Positions 1-9,144 of a DNA stretch of 50,374 bases are shown here, in pieces. Within the stretch, counting starts at the first letter, position 1; each line of letters opens with the position of its first letter. The position numbers were made by a program, and so were the translations under genes. The stretch is from contig NZ_JAHESE010000041.1 of assembly GCF_018598175.1 (NCBI RefSeq), positions 1 to 50,374 on the forward strand, written 5' to 3'. The notes under the pieces were generated by a model. That model ran no database searches, was not told the origin of the DNA, and saw only the letters and a list, made by a program, of their open reading frames with translations. The stretch comes from Dawidia cretensis. Lineage in GTDB: Bacteria > Bacteroidota > Bacteroidia > Cytophagales > Cyclobacteriaceae.

Positions 1-112
1 CCCCCGGATATCACCCCCCCAAAGTGGGGGGGCCGGGTGAGTTGTTTATTTGCGCCTGTGGTCGTCCCTCAATGTATCGGGGGGCCCCCGGCGGCCGGGC
101 GGGGCCGGCCCG
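1..112. other. Low-quality, G/C-biased contig-end sequence
   Basis: This stretch is dominated by runs of G and C unlike anything else in the window. Translated in the frame of the sensor gene it keeps the spacing of a GAF domain but replaces many residues with Pro, Gly, Arg and Ala. Substitution errors at a contig end explain this better than biology. I did not verify it against reads. Confidence 0.6.
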
Positions 113-1327
113 GCCTTCGCCACGATGAATCTTATGGTTGAGGTATTTCTTCTTGTCCCAGGCATAACATGCCTTCATGGACATGGTAGTTTCTTCGTCG
201 GCCGCCGCGTCGTCTACAATGTAGAGCGCACCTTGATTAGCTTTGAGGTATTTCACCAGGTTGCCGATGATCTCGTCGGCCAACTTGTTGAGGTCGGTAT
301 TGTTGGTACGAAGAATCTCACCAAACTTGGCTTGTCCTTCGGTTGCCCAGTTACGCTTTTTGTCATCTTCGGCAACTTTCGCGAGATTGTCGCGCATGTT
401 GATCAGGGCGTTACCCAGTACGTCGTGCTCGCTCAACGGCTGAAATTCCATCTGGTAGTTGCCGTTACCGATGTTTTCGGCAAAGAGACTGGTCGATTTC
501 AGGCCTGTTACCAGGTTGTCCATGGCCACGGCCATTTCGCCAATCTCGTCATTGCTGACATTGGCTTGCTTGTCTTCTACCAGCTCGCCACGGCCGAGCT
601 TGACCACTACGTTCTTGAGGAAATTTACGGGACGAGTGATAGCACGCATCAGGAATATGGCACTCACAATCGCGATCAGGATAATGCCGACGCCGAGCAC
701 GACTGTAAAGGTCTTCAGGCTAGCGATCGAATCAATCACCTCATCGTTCGAAGCAGCTGTGATAAGTGCCTGTTGTTTGTCAAGATGGTCCAGACGACGG
801 ATGAGGTCAGACGTACGCGGAATGATCTGGCTTTCAATAACATCTTCGGCCAGCAGCTTGGTGATGGGATCTTCGTAGTTCTCAAACGACTGAAGCGGAG
901 CCATGATGGACTCCTTCTGGATGTTGATGAGTGTATCGAACTTGAGGAACACGGTATCCATGGCGCGGCGCTGCTCTTCCGCCTCCCACAAGGGCATTAG
1001 CTTTGAGAGTTTGTCGTATACGGCGGGATAGTCGGTCTTTTGAAGTTGCTTGAGGGCCTCTTTGTCTTCCTGGTTGGTTTGCAGGTACACCCAGTTGGTC
1101 ACCAGCATTTTAGATCGAGTTACCAGGAGCTTGAATTCTTTAATGGCTTCCTGAGAAGGACGATAGTTTTCGTTAGAGCTCTTGATAACGCTATCAATCG
1201 CGTTACCCTTCAAAAAAATGAGGACAACAACGAAAATAAACAGTACAATCAGGATGCTGAAACCACCGAGTATCTTGTTGCCGATGGTTAATCGAAGACG
1301 CAACTTCTTCTGTTCTTTTTCTTCCAT
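11..1327 (-). CDS. Membrane sensor with HAMP and GAF domains, 3' end truncated/corrupted
   Basis: Inner-membrane signalling protein. A membrane segment lies near residues 15-40, then a mostly helical periplasmic region, a second membrane segment near 207-228, a HAMP region with a second HAMP-like stretch (about 228-330), and the start of a GAF domain (about 340-438). No output domain is present; relatives usually continue into a kinase, phosphatase or other effector, so the gene is incomplete. The frame is normal down to KIHRGEG. After that the residues are Pro/Gly/Arg-rich but still line up position by position with the usual GAF continuation as I remember it, so bases 1 to about 112 look error-rich and the stop at 11-13 is not trustworthy. 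It follows the YfiR-type gene by 8 bases in the same direction, suggesting a two-gene operon in which the periplasmic protein tunes this sensor. Confidence 0.75.
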   Translation of the reverse strand: MEEKEQKKLRLRLTIGNKILGGFSILIVLFIFVVVLIFLKGNAIDSVIKSSNENYRPSQEAIKEFKLLVTRSKMLVTNWVYLQTNQEDKEALKQLQKTDYPAVYDKLSKLMPLWEAEEQRRAMDTVFLKFDTLINIQKESIMAPLQSFENYEDPITKLLAEDVIESQIIPRTSDLIRRLDHLDKQQALITAASNDEVIDSIASLKTFTVVLGVGIILIAIVSAIFLMRAITRPVNFLKNVVVKLGRGELVEDKQANVSNDEIGEMAVAMDNLVTGLKSTSLFAENIGNGNYQMEFQPLSEHDVLGNALINMRDNLAKVAEDDKKRNWATEGQAKFGEILRTNNTDLNKLADEIIGNLVKYLKANQGALYIVDDAAADEETTMSMKACYAWDKKKYLNHKIHRGEGRAGPARPPGAPRYIEGRPQAQINNSPGPPTLGG

Positions 1328-1335
1328 AGGTTAGT

Positions 1336-1839
1336 TTAGATCATGATGCCCAGCCGGGTCAGCTCGTTGCTGACCTTTAAGTTTTGCCTATTTACTGCCG
1401 CCTGGTTTAGTTCGAAAGCCAATTTACCGTCTTTGACGATAAAGTTTATGTCGCTGCCTTTAATGCCAAGCCCCGGCTCTTCGGTCACGATGAGAATTGG
1501 CTGGGAGGCAACTTTGGCCAACACGTTATCGATCTGCGTCGACTTGTGCGAAGGCACGTAGAGGATATGGCACCGGCGAATCTCGCCCGGGCTACTGATC
1601 CTTGTCACCTTGATGGTGCGATCACCTCCTACTTTTTTAGCGGCTGCCATGTTCTTCAGCTCGTCGTAGATGGGCGAGTCGCCCAGCACCAGGATTTCAA
1701 AGTCGCCCTGGTTGTAGGCATCCGGCCATTGCACGTAGCGTGTGAAGCTGTAAATGAAAACGGATTGGAACTTGTGTGTTTGCGTGAATCCCGGCAGAAA
1801 GGCAAAAAAGAAGAGTAGAGTGGATAGAGTCTTTCTCAT
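1336..1839 (-). CDS. YfiR-family (DUF4154) periplasmic protein
   Basis: A 167-residue secreted protein. The chosen ATG at 1839 gives a classic signal peptide (MRKTLSTLLFFFAFLPGFTQ). Longer forms are unlikely because a TAnnTTTG promoter box at 1875-1882 lies inside them. The body resembles YfiR/DUF4154: a YSFTRYVQWP segment near the start, a LVLGDSP strand, a CHILYVP strand near residue 110, and a C-terminal EL..AAVNRQNLKVSNELTRLG helix. In Pseudomonas, YfiR is a periplasmic repressor of a membrane diguanylate cyclase. Here the downstream partner, 8 bases away, is a HAMP/GAF sensor, so a similar input role for that sensor is inferred. Confidence 0.75.
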   Translation of the reverse strand: MRKTLSTLLFFFAFLPGFTQTHKFQSVFIYSFTRYVQWPDAYNQGDFEILVLGDSPIYDELKNMAAAKKVGGDRTIKVTRISSPGEIRRCHILYVPSHKSTQIDNVLAKVASQPILIVTEEPGLGIKGSDINFIVKDGKLAFELNQAAVNRQNLKVSNELTRLGIMI

Positions 1840-1874
1840 GCTTTGGTAAGTATACTGCTTCTTTGATATGCTTG

Positions 1875-1882
1875 CAAAAATA
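1875..1882 (-). promoter_or_regulatory. Predicted -7 box of the YfiR/sensor operon
   Basis: Minus-strand TATTTTTG matches the Bacteroidota TAnnTTTG element, with a T-rich stretch about 20 bases upstream in place of the -33 TTTG. The transcript would start near 1870, about 30 bases before the ATG at 1839. Confidence 0.45.
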
Positions 1883-2301
1883 TGCCCGTTCATAATCTAA
1901 AATGTTTAAAATTTCGCTGATTTCTAACGTCTGGTGGGTATTGCAAGAAGTTAGTCAATTTTTAGGACCACGCAATTCCCGGCATTTCTGATGATGCCTG
2001 CAGATCGTCTACCTTTGGTGTAAAGCAAAGCGGATGCCATCCGGGCCACCAACCGCTGCTTTCATTCAGCAGATAGTATGTTCATACGAGTATTGATTAA
2101 AGTTACTAAATCGTCCGGATGTGGAAAATTTCTTTTGTAACGCGTTTTAACACGATGGCTTTCTTAAAAATCTGGCAATAAGCGTACAGAAGGTACGTAA
2201 TGCTTACCCGCAGCAATCCACCGTATGGGCTTGCGGTTGGTGGTGTGTCCGATGGTAAAATCTAATGGATAATCCTTAGCTTCGCAAAATTTTCAATAGT
2301 C
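1883..2301. other. Divergent intergenic region without a gene
   Basis: It separates the minus-strand YfiR/sensor operon from lhgO. I see no convincing small gene, repeat or RNA. A near-match to the -7 box (TAGCTTCG, 2277-2284) sits 17 bases before the lhgO start and is a weak promoter candidate. Confidence 0.4.
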
Positions 2302-3498
2302 GTGCAGTACGATGTTATAATTATTGGTGCAGGGGCCGTGGGGCTTGGCACCGCAGTGCAAATTCTTCGTCAGCAGCCGAAGGCCCGGGTGGTGGTGGTC
2401 GAGAAGGAAACGGCAGTGGCCCGTCACCAGACCGGCAACAACAGCAATGTCATCCACTCGGGTATTTATTACAAGCCCGGAAGTTTGAAGGCTCGCAACT
2501 GTATTCATGGTTATGAGCTGCTTCTGGACTTCTGCCGCGAGCACGACATACCGCATACCCTGTGCGGCAAAGTAATTGTTGCAACAGAAGAAAATGAGCT
2601 GCCATTGCTTCAGAACATCTTCGACCGTGGCCAGCAGAATGGCCTGGCTGGTTTAAAGATGCTGACCGGTGACGAGGTGCGCGAGTATGAACCCCACGTA
2701 GCGGGTATTGCGGGCATCCATGTGCCGCAAACCGGCATTGTCGATTACCGGGTGGTGGCCGAGAAGTACGCCGACGTGATCCGTCGCCAGGGTGGCGAGA
2801 TTAAACTGGGCGAGAAAGTGGTTGACATCCGCACGAGCCACGAAACGGTAGACGTTGTGACATCTGCCGCTACCTACACGGGCAAGCTGGTGGTGAACTG
2901 CGGCGGTTTGTATTCCGATACACTCGCGCGTCTCACGACGCCTGGTCTAAACGTTCGCATCATTCCCTTCCGTGGCGAATACTATAAGCTCAAAAAGGAA
3001 AAGGAATACCTGGTCAAGACACTTGTTTACCCGGTGCCCGATCCAAACTTCCCATTCCTGGGCGTTCACTTCACGACGATGCCCGGCGGCGGCGTAGAGT
3101 GCGGGCCCAATGCGGTACTGGCGTTCCGACGGGAAGGCTATACTAAAACGGCGATCAACCTGCCGGAACTGGGCGAGACGTTAGCCTGGCCTGGATTCCG
3201 GAAGATCGTGGCAAAATACTGGCAGACCGGTATGGGCGAGATGTATCGTTCCTGGTCGAAGGCCGCTTTTACCAAAGCGCTGCAAAAGCTCATGCCCGAG
3301 ATTCGCGAAGAAGATTTAGAAACAGGTGGCGCGGGTGTACGTGCGCAGGCTTGCGATCGCACGGGGGGGCTACTCGATGACTTTATGATCCTGGAGGAAG
3401 CCCGTGCGATACACGTGTGCAATGCGCCGTCGCCGGCAGCAACCTCTTCCCTCTCCATTGGCGAAACAGTTTCACACTTAGCGTTGAAAAGACTTTAG
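2302..3498 (+). CDS. lhgO: L-2-hydroxyglutarate oxidase
   Basis: A 398-residue FAD-dependent oxidoreductase that oxidises L-2-hydroxyglutarate to 2-oxoglutarate and passes electrons to the respiratory chain. The N-terminal dinucleotide-binding motif GAGAVG (residues 9-14) follows the first strand directly. Family hallmarks include RHQTGNNSNVIHSGIYY (about 41-57), the GIVDY segment near 150 and the C-terminal GGAGVRAQ segment. The start is GTG: no ATG lies closer to the Rossmann strand and the GTG gives the normal family N-terminus. Monocistronic, facing member 1 of the lipoprotein array, with a shared hairpin terminator between them. It is unrelated in function to its neighbours. Confidence 0.9.
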   Translation: MQYDVIIIGAGAVGLGTAVQILRQQPKARVVVVEKETAVARHQTGNNSNVIHSGIYYKPGSLKARNCIHGYELLLDFCREHDIPHTLCGKVIVATEENELPLLQNIFDRGQQNGLAGLKMLTGDEVREYEPHVAGIAGIHVPQTGIVDYRVVAEKYADVIRRQGGEIKLGEKVVDIRTSHETVDVVTSAATYTGKLVVNCGGLYSDTLARLTTPGLNVRIIPFRGEYYKLKKEKEYLVKTLVYPVPDPNFPFLGVHFTTMPGGGVECGPNAVLAFRREGYTKTAINLPELGETLAWPGFRKIVAKYWQTGMGEMYRSWSKAAFTKALQKLMPEIREEDLETGGAGVRAQACDRTGGLLDDFMILEEARAIHVCNAPSPAATSSLSIGETVSHLALKRL

Positions 3499-3518
3499 GC
3501 CGTATAGGCCCTGACATG

Positions 3519-3556
3519 AAGAAGCCTTCCGTTGTTGCGGAAGGCTTCTTTGTTTT
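3519..3556. terminator. Bidirectional terminator between lhgO and array member 1
   Basis: A perfect 12-base stem (left arm 3519-3530, right arm 3539-3550) with an 8-base loop. T-rich sequence follows on the plus strand and A-rich sequence precedes it. It sits between two convergent genes and can end both transcripts. Confidence 0.85.
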
Positions 3557-3570
3557 ATGCCGGTTAGTTG

Positions 3571-4575
3571 TTAGAACTGATCGGGCCATACCTCCCACGC
3601 CAGGCTGTCGCGCAATACGCGCAGCTCGTCTTTGGCGGTGTTGGAGATCGGTGCAATGAAGACAGAGCCAAACGGCTGCTGGCTAAGGTACATTTGACCG
3701 CCCGTGCGGTTCTCGGCCAGCGACGCCATGTATACCCGGTGGATGACGTTGTTCAGACTGGCGGCAGAGAAGCCCGAGTCGAGAAACATGCGTACGTTTA
3801 ACAGGTCGTTGTCGACCGGCACCGTGACATAACGGGTTTTGCTTGCGCTTAGCTCGAGGGTTTGCAACAGGCTGTTGTTTGAGAAGTCGATGTACGTGGG
3901 GGATATAGCAAAGGCATTGCCGAAATTCAACAAATTGGGAACGTGATCCAGGGTGATGTCGGCCAGGTTGCCATAGCTATAATAGAAGCCCAGCGATTCG
4001 ATGTCGTTCAGGTCACCCGTAACGCTGACAAAGTAGTACCCAGGACCATCGTACAAATGGGTCAAATAGCACCCACAGTTCGTTACTTCAATGGGGGAAC
4101 CATCACCCCAATCGATCGAGAGGTCGGCGTCGGTAGCGCCCAGGCTTATCTGTATTTCGTCCTGTCCATTTGTAACAAAGGTGAGTGCCGGCTCCAGGTT
4201 GATGTTAAGCACGCGGCCCTTGAGCTCGTTTCGCAGTGCCGCCAGTGTGAAGGTCTTCACAACCTTTCGGAAGGCATCTGCTTTTACCACCAGCGAGTAG
4301 AGTTTGTCCGGCGCGCCGTGGAAGGCAATGCGGTCGGTTGCTTTTACAAGGGATTGGCGGTACACGGTGTCTTTTCCGTCGAGAACATATACGCGGGCAG
4401 CCTTCTCTGGCGTCGCGGCAGACCTTCTGCCATTCGCGGCCGGGGCGTTTAGTTGAATGGAAATACCGTCTGTGTCGGCTGCGTTCTTCACGCTCTCGTC
4501 TTCCTTGCAGCTTGAAAGTGTAATAGCGAGTGCCGCCGCGATGACGACACCATTTGTCCAGTTGATTTTCTTCAT
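3571..4575 (-). CDS. Array member 1: shortened PKD/LRR-like lipoprotein (B-C-D form)
   Basis: 334 residues. Signal peptide ends in LSSC with lipid cysteine 23, followed by KEDES. It lacks the ~130-residue domain A of the full paralogs and starts directly in domain B (about 45-133, with YVLDGKDTVYRQSL matching the corresponding part of other members). The PKD-like module has DWGDG at 155-159, then a TH..DGPGYYFVSVTG strand pair. LRR-like segments with a SNNSL turn follow at about 190-290, and it ends WEVWPDQF. An unusual CGC triplet follows the WGD core. It appears to form its own transcription unit, flanked by hairpins at 4672-4709 and 3519-3556. Function unknown; surface binding or adhesion is inferred only from architecture. 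Confidence 0.85.
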   Translation of the reverse strand: MKKINWTNGVVIAAALAITLSSCKEDESVKNAADTDGISIQLNAPAANGRRSAATPEKAARVYVLDGKDTVYRQSLVKATDRIAFHGAPDKLYSLVVKADAFRKVVKTFTLAALRNELKGRVLNINLEPALTFVTNGQDEIQISLGATDADLSIDWGDGSPIEVTNCGCYLTHLYDGPGYYFVSVTGDLNDIESLGFYYSYGNLADITLDHVPNLLNFGNAFAISPTYIDFSNNSLLQTLELSASKTRYVTVPVDNDLLNVRMFLDSGFSAASLNNVIHRVYMASLAENRTGGQMYLSQQPFGSVFIAPISNTAKDELRVLRDSLAWEVWPDQF

Positions 4576-4671
4576 ACGCTTGTTATTTGAGATGTTGGTT
4601 ATATGCTAATGGGTGTGGGAAATCCTGTGTGGGGAGTGTACATGATCCTGTAAAAAAAAGGGCCTGACATT

Positions 4672-4709
4672 ACTCCCACCCCACGTGCATGGTGGAGCGG
4701 GAGTTTTTT
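4672..4709. terminator. Hairpin between array members 1 and 2
   Basis: Arms ACTCCC (4672-4677) and GGGAGT (4699-4704) enclose a second CCAC/GTGG stem. A T-run follows on the plus strand (4704-4709), and on the minus strand a further T-run lies just beyond (complement of 4652-4659). It lies 11 bases downstream of member 2 and most likely ends that transcript. Confidence 0.55.
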
Positions 4710-4719
4710 CGCGGCGATG

Positions 4720-6144
4720 CTAATCAATGTATCCCCATACTTCCCAGCCATAGGAATCGCGTAGCGTCCGCAGTTCCTGGAACGCCTGTTCCGCGGGATA
4801 GGGATACGCGATCAGGCTGGAGCCATACGGCGTGTCCGTCAGGTACAGCCAGCCACCCTGCACGTTGTTCGCCACGGCGTGTACGTACGTAGCGTGAATG
4901 ATCTCACCCAGCGACACCTGCGAGAAACCGGTTTGGTAGACCAGGCTCACATCGTGTAACGGCGCGTGCTCGGGTAGTATAATTTTCTTCACATCGCTCA
5001 CCGACAACTCAATGGAAGAGATCTGTGGGTTGTGGCTAAAATCAATTACCCCGGGGGTATCGGCAAAGGACATCGCGAATTGCCGGAGCGCTGGCACGTG
5101 ATCGAGTGTTACTTCTAACGCGGAGCCATCACCATAGTAGAACTCCAGGCCATACAAGCTGCTTAGGTCGCTACCATAGATGCTGACAAAGAATTGACCT
5201 TCGCGTCCATAGGAATGCCCGATGTGGTTTGTGCCGTCGCGGATCGCCGAGATCGGCTGCACGTGATGGTCACCCCAGTCGATCAACAGGTCGGTGGCGG
5301 GGCCGTGCACGCGGAAGGCAACGTCGTTGCCCCAGCGGGTTACAAAGGTGAATGCCTGCTCGAGCGTCGCCGTCAATGGATCTCCTGCCAGGTCGGCAAC
5401 GAGGTCTTGCAGGATAAATGGCCGGGTATACTTCCTATAACCGGGTTGCACCAGCACCAGTTCGTAGGGCCGCTCCATGTTGCCGATGAAGGCAATGTCG
5501 TGGGTACCCGCCGGCAGCGATTGGCTGTAGATCGTATCGACGCCGTCGACCACGTAAGCATGTGCGGCCGTGAGCACCAGCGTCTCCCCTTCCGGTTTGA
5601 ATACCGACAGTTTGAAATACGGGAACGGCGCTACGGTGATGTTGAAGCTGACATAGCCAAAATCCTCGGGCGTATAGCCATCCGTAAAGGGAAGCACTTC
5701 TACTCCCAGCTCGGTCACGTCATCGTCGTACACCGTAAACGGTACAGGCAACGGGTCGTCCACCCACTGCGCCAACGGCGAGCCTTGTTTCGGGGTGGCG
5801 TACGACACCTGGCTGTCGGCCACAATAAACTCGGTAATCGTGTAATTGCCGGGCTCCAGCGAAAGCGGCTGGCTGATGACGTTGTCGCCTACGTTGATCA
5901 GCGTCACTTCCTTGAGATCATACACCACTTCACCGGCGGCATTTACCACGGAGACATACAGTGTTGCGCCCGAAGGCAAGGCGGAAGCTTTTCTTCCAGC
6001 GATGCCATCTTTACCCGACTGGGGCCGGATCGCAAAACGAACATCGCCCGGCCTGACCGAACTTTTCTCATCTTCCTGACACGACGGGAAGAGCATAGCG
6101 CATGCAAGCATGCTCAGACAAAAAAACCAACTGACTTTTTTCAT
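4720..6144 (-). CDS. Array member 2: four-module lipoprotein
   Basis: 474 residues. Lipid cysteine 22 in LFPSC, followed by QEDEKSS. Domain A about 34-160 (YATPKQGSPLAQWVDDPLP), domain B about 161-265 (DGVDTIYSQSLPAGTHDIAF), PKD-like module about 266-335, LRR-like module about 336-440 with a FSHNP turn. The PKD core reads DWGDH at 289-293 instead of DWGDG, the only member with His in that place. The end WEVWGYID also departs from the W.I.P..F ending of neighbours. Its first seven residues (MKKVSWF) and signal nearly match member 4, so 2 and 4 are close relatives despite member 3 lying between them. Last gene of the unit that starts with member 5. Confidence 0.87.
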   Translation of the reverse strand: MKKVSWFFCLSMLACAMLFPSCQEDEKSSVRPGDVRFAIRPQSGKDGIAGRKASALPSGATLYVSVVNAAGEVVYDLKEVTLINVGDNVISQPLSLEPGNYTITEFIVADSQVSYATPKQGSPLAQWVDDPLPVPFTVYDDDVTELGVEVLPFTDGYTPEDFGYVSFNITVAPFPYFKLSVFKPEGETLVLTAAHAYVVDGVDTIYSQSLPAGTHDIAFIGNMERPYELVLVQPGYRKYTRPFILQDLVADLAGDPLTATLEQAFTFVTRWGNDVAFRVHGPATDLLIDWGDHHVQPISAIRDGTNHIGHSYGREGQFFVSIYGSDLSSLYGLEFYYGDGSALEVTLDHVPALRQFAMSFADTPGVIDFSHNPQISSIELSVSDVKKIILPEHAPLHDVSLVYQTGFSQVSLGEIIHATYVHAVANNVQGGWLYLTDTPYGSSLIAYPYPAEQAFQELRTLRDSYGWEVWGYID

Positions 6145-6193
6145 ACGATTTAGGGGTTGAATTTTAAGAGATATGCTGTATTAAAAGGGATTG

Positions 6194-7621
6194 CTAAAAT
6201 TCATCCGGTGAGATGTTCCATCCATAGACATCGCGCAGGGCGCGCAGCTTTTCGAGCGCTTCGGGCGAAGGGGTTACGATCAACCTGGGCGGAGCCATGT
6301 ACAACGTTACAAGCCCCAACGTGCCTACGGGCTGTCGCCCCTCTACCGCCGCCCGATAGGACACGTCGATGACATGGTCGAGTGAGCTCTGTAAAAAGGT
6401 ATTGTTGTTCCCCATCAGAAGAATTTGACCCACGGTCGCATCTTCCGCCAGCACGATAGCGCGGGCGTTGGCCACGATCAACTGGATATCATCTATCTGG
6501 GGGTTATGGGTGAAGTCTACTACCGGAGGCGCCTGGGCAAACCCGAGCTCGAATTTTTTGAGCGCCGGCAGGTGGTCGAGCGTAATCTCATCTAACGATC
6601 CGAAATCATATGCGAATCCTAACTCGTCTATGTTGCTCAGGTCGTTTCCATATACACTGACAAAATAATGTTCCTGACTACCATCGTATTCATGCTCCGC
6701 ATAGTTCTCCAGTTGTGGCTGGAGCGGCTCCACCGTACCATCGCCCCAGTCGACCGTCAGCTCATCCGTGGAGCTTCCGTAGAAACGGAAGGCAGCACCA
6801 CGGTTGGACCACGTTACAAAGGTAAGGGCCGGCTGCAACGTAACGTCCAAGGCTCTTTTGCCCAGGCTTGCCAGACCATCTAACAATGTTGAGAGCGAAA
6901 AATACATGACATACCGGCTATACCCGGGCTGCTCCAATACCAACCGATAAATAGTCTGCATATCTCCGACAAACGCGATCTTGTTTGTACCGGCAGGCAA
7001 CACCTCGCTGTAGATCGTATCGTCCCTCTCGAGGATATAAGCGTGCACCGGTATAAACTTAAACGCATCACCCGTCGGCGCGAACACCGAGAGGTTAAAA
7101 TAGGGATATGGTGCCACCACGATGTCAAAACCGATGTAACCAAAGTCCTGGGGAGTATGGTCATCTTCAAAAGGCAATACCTGTACGTCCAGGCCGGCGA
7201 TGGTGTTGTCCTGAACGGAAAACGCGATGGGCAACGGATCGTCCACCCATTGCGCCAGGGGCGAACCTTCCCTGGGTGTCACGTACGACACCTGCTCATT
7301 GGCCACCATGAACTCGGTCAACACATAGTCGCCGGTATTGAACGCCAGCGGTTCGCTGATGACATAGTCCCCCATGCTGACCAGGGTCACTTCCTTCAGA
7401 TTGTAGATTTGCTCTCCGGCGGTGTTTTCGACGCTGACGTATAACCTGGCTCCTTCCGGGAGGCCTTGCGCTATCCGGCCGTTGGTACCGGCAGCCTTTT
7501 GTCGAAGTGTAAACCGAACGGTACCCGGCTTAGCTGGGCTTTTCTCGTCCTCCTGACAGGAAGACAATAACACGGCGCAGGCTACCAGGGTAAGACAAAA
7601 GAATCCATATATCTTCTTCAT
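6194..7621 (-). CDS. Array member 3: four-module lipoprotein
   Basis: 475 residues. Signal ends LLSSC (Cys22), then QEDEKSP. Domain A contains YVTPREGSPLAQWVDDPLP, domain B ILERDDTIYSEVLPAGTNKIAF, the PKD-like core DWGDG is at 291-295, and the LRR-like part has DFTHNPQIDDIQL. It ends WNISPDEF. The gap to member 2 is 49 bases without a terminator, consistent with co-transcription. Compared with member 2 the LRR-like part is strongly diverged while domain A is conserved, so the distal module varies fastest. Binding partner unknown. Confidence 0.87.
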   Translation of the reverse strand: MKKIYGFFCLTLVACAVLLSSCQEDEKSPAKPGTVRFTLRQKAAGTNGRIAQGLPEGARLYVSVENTAGEQIYNLKEVTLVSMGDYVISEPLAFNTGDYVLTEFMVANEQVSYVTPREGSPLAQWVDDPLPIAFSVQDNTIAGLDVQVLPFEDDHTPQDFGYIGFDIVVAPYPYFNLSVFAPTGDAFKFIPVHAYILERDDTIYSEVLPAGTNKIAFVGDMQTIYRLVLEQPGYSRYVMYFSLSTLLDGLASLGKRALDVTLQPALTFVTWSNRGAAFRFYGSSTDELTVDWGDGTVEPLQPQLENYAEHEYDGSQEHYFVSVYGNDLSNIDELGFAYDFGSLDEITLDHLPALKKFELGFAQAPPVVDFTHNPQIDDIQLIVANARAIVLAEDATVGQILLMGNNNTFLQSSLDHVIDVSYRAAVEGRQPVGTLGLVTLYMAPPRLIVTPSPEALEKLRALRDVYGWNISPDEF

Positions 7622-7667
7622 GATCTTGTCATTTTTAATATTGTATATTTTTTGTGCGCCGGTAGCA

Positions 7668-9098
7668 TTAGAAGTTGCCCGGCTTGATGGTCCATTGATA
7701 CTCGTCGCGCAGGATACGCAACTCTTCCAGCGCTTGTGCGGATGGCGGCGCTACAAAATCAACGGACTCTCCGTCTATATAGCGGTCCACGCTAAGCAGG
7801 CCACCGCGCACGCCGCTGGCTACGACCGAAGTATAGATGGCGTGCACCAGTTCGTTGAGCCCATCGGACGTCAGCGCTCCATCGGTAAAAACGACCTGGC
7901 TTACGTGGTTAGGTTCTGGCAGATAGACCGATTGGAATTCGCTATCGCTCGCGCTGATAGTCATGATCGCCGTGTTTTTGCGCAGGTCGAGTACCGTGGG
8001 CGTTGTCCTGGTGTACGTAGTGATACCCAAATTCAAGAGCGACGGCAAATGATCGAGGTTAAGCCGCTGGATGCCGGCCCAGGAATACACGTGGACCGTC
8101 GAAACTTCCTCGAGGTCACCGGTAATACTAACCACCCGGTGCCTGACAACGTCGTACTCATGCGGAACATCGGTGCTATACCCCAGGTCACTTCCGTATA
8201 CATCACGGGTACCGTCTCCCCAGTCCACCGACACTTCACCGCGCCATCCCTCCAGGTGCATACCAGAGAAATTCCAGCCGTTGTCGTCCGACACAATCGT
8301 AACGGCCGGTTTCATCGTAACAGCCCAGGGTTCGCCTTGCAGCCTGTTAAGCAAACTATCCAAGACAAAGCTTTGCGCGTATACACCATACGTTTCATCT
8401 TCCAGCACGAGCGTGTAGGCCTTGCTGCGATCACCCACAAAGGCAATTTCATGCGTACCGGGCGGCAGCGCCTTATTCACGAGCGTATCGGCACCGTCGA
8501 GTAGGTACGCGTGTGCCGCATCGAGCACGGGGCCACCGGGCCCCGGTTTAAAGACAGCCAGGCGGAAGTAAGGATAAGGCACCACCTTTACGCCAAAGGA
8601 TACATAACCAAAGTCTTCGGGTGTAAAACGCTCTTCATTAAACGGCAGGACCTGAACTTCCAGCCCCGTCAGGATTCCGTTTGACACCGCAAAGGGTATC
8701 GGCAACGGGTCGTCTACCCACTCGGCAACCGACGAACCTTCCAGCGGCGCCGCGTAGGTACCACTCCCACCATTGGAGATGATAAACTGCGTAACCGTAT
8801 ACTCGCCAGGAGGTAATGTTACCGGCTCGCTGATGACGTAGTCGTTTAGGATGGCAATGGGGATCTCCTGCAGGTCGAATACTACGTCGCCGTTAGCTTT
8901 TAACACCGTGACGTAGAGTTTCCCACCCGGGGGCAACACAGACGCCGCTCTGCCGCCCTTGCTGTCGAGCGGGCGCGAACGGATCGTAAAGCGTACATCG
9001 CCCGGCTTGATCGGGCTTTTTTCCTCGTCCTGACACGACGGAAAAAGGATAGCGCATGCAAACATGCTCAGATAAAAGATCCAACTGACTTTTTTCAT
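7668..9098 (-). CDS. Array member 4: four-module lipoprotein
   Basis: 475-476 residues. Lipid cysteine 22 followed by QDEEKSP. Domain A is more diverged than in members 2 and 3 (YAAPLEGSSVAEWVDDPLP, with a GGSG insertion before it). Domain B has DGADTLVNKALPPGTHEIAF. The PKD-like module has a tryptophan-rich approach (GWNFSG, EGWRGE) before DWGDG at 292-296. The LRR-like part carries LDLRKNTAIMTISASDSE and the end is WTIKPGNF. Signal peptide and first residues are close to member 2. It is separated from member 3 by 46 bases and from member 5 by 46 bases, the tight spacing of one operon. Confidence 0.87.
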   Translation of the reverse strand: MKKVSWIFYLSMFACAILFPSCQDEEKSPIKPGDVRFTIRSRPLDSKGGRAASVLPPGGKLYVTVLKANGDVVFDLQEIPIAILNDYVISEPVTLPPGEYTVTQFIISNGGSGTYAAPLEGSSVAEWVDDPLPIPFAVSNGILTGLEVQVLPFNEERFTPEDFGYVSFGVKVVPYPYFRLAVFKPGPGGPVLDAAHAYLLDGADTLVNKALPPGTHEIAFVGDRSKAYTLVLEDETYGVYAQSFVLDSLLNRLQGEPWAVTMKPAVTIVSDDNGWNFSGMHLEGWRGEVSVDWGDGTRDVYGSDLGYSTDVPHEYDVVRHRVVSITGDLEEVSTVHVYSWAGIQRLNLDHLPSLLNLGITTYTRTTPTVLDLRKNTAIMTISASDSEFQSVYLPEPNHVSQVVFTDGALTSDGLNELVHAIYTSVVASGVRGGLLSVDRYIDGESVDFVAPPSAQALEELRILRDEYQWTIKPGNF

Positions 9099-9144
9099 AC
9101 CATATAGGGGGGTTGGTTGTGTTGACGCTGTGAAGAGAAAGGAG

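Noticed and set aside
50-1000. 316-codon plus-strand frame opposite the sensor gene
   Set aside because: Antisense to a recognisable HAMP/GAF protein and partly inside the low-quality end.
5194-6153. Long plus-strand open frame opposite array member 2 (and similar ones opposite members 4, 6 and 10)
   Set aside because: It is antisense to a clear lipoprotein, rich in Arg, His and Gly, and has no signal, domain or promoter. Its openness follows from the codon bias of the real gene.
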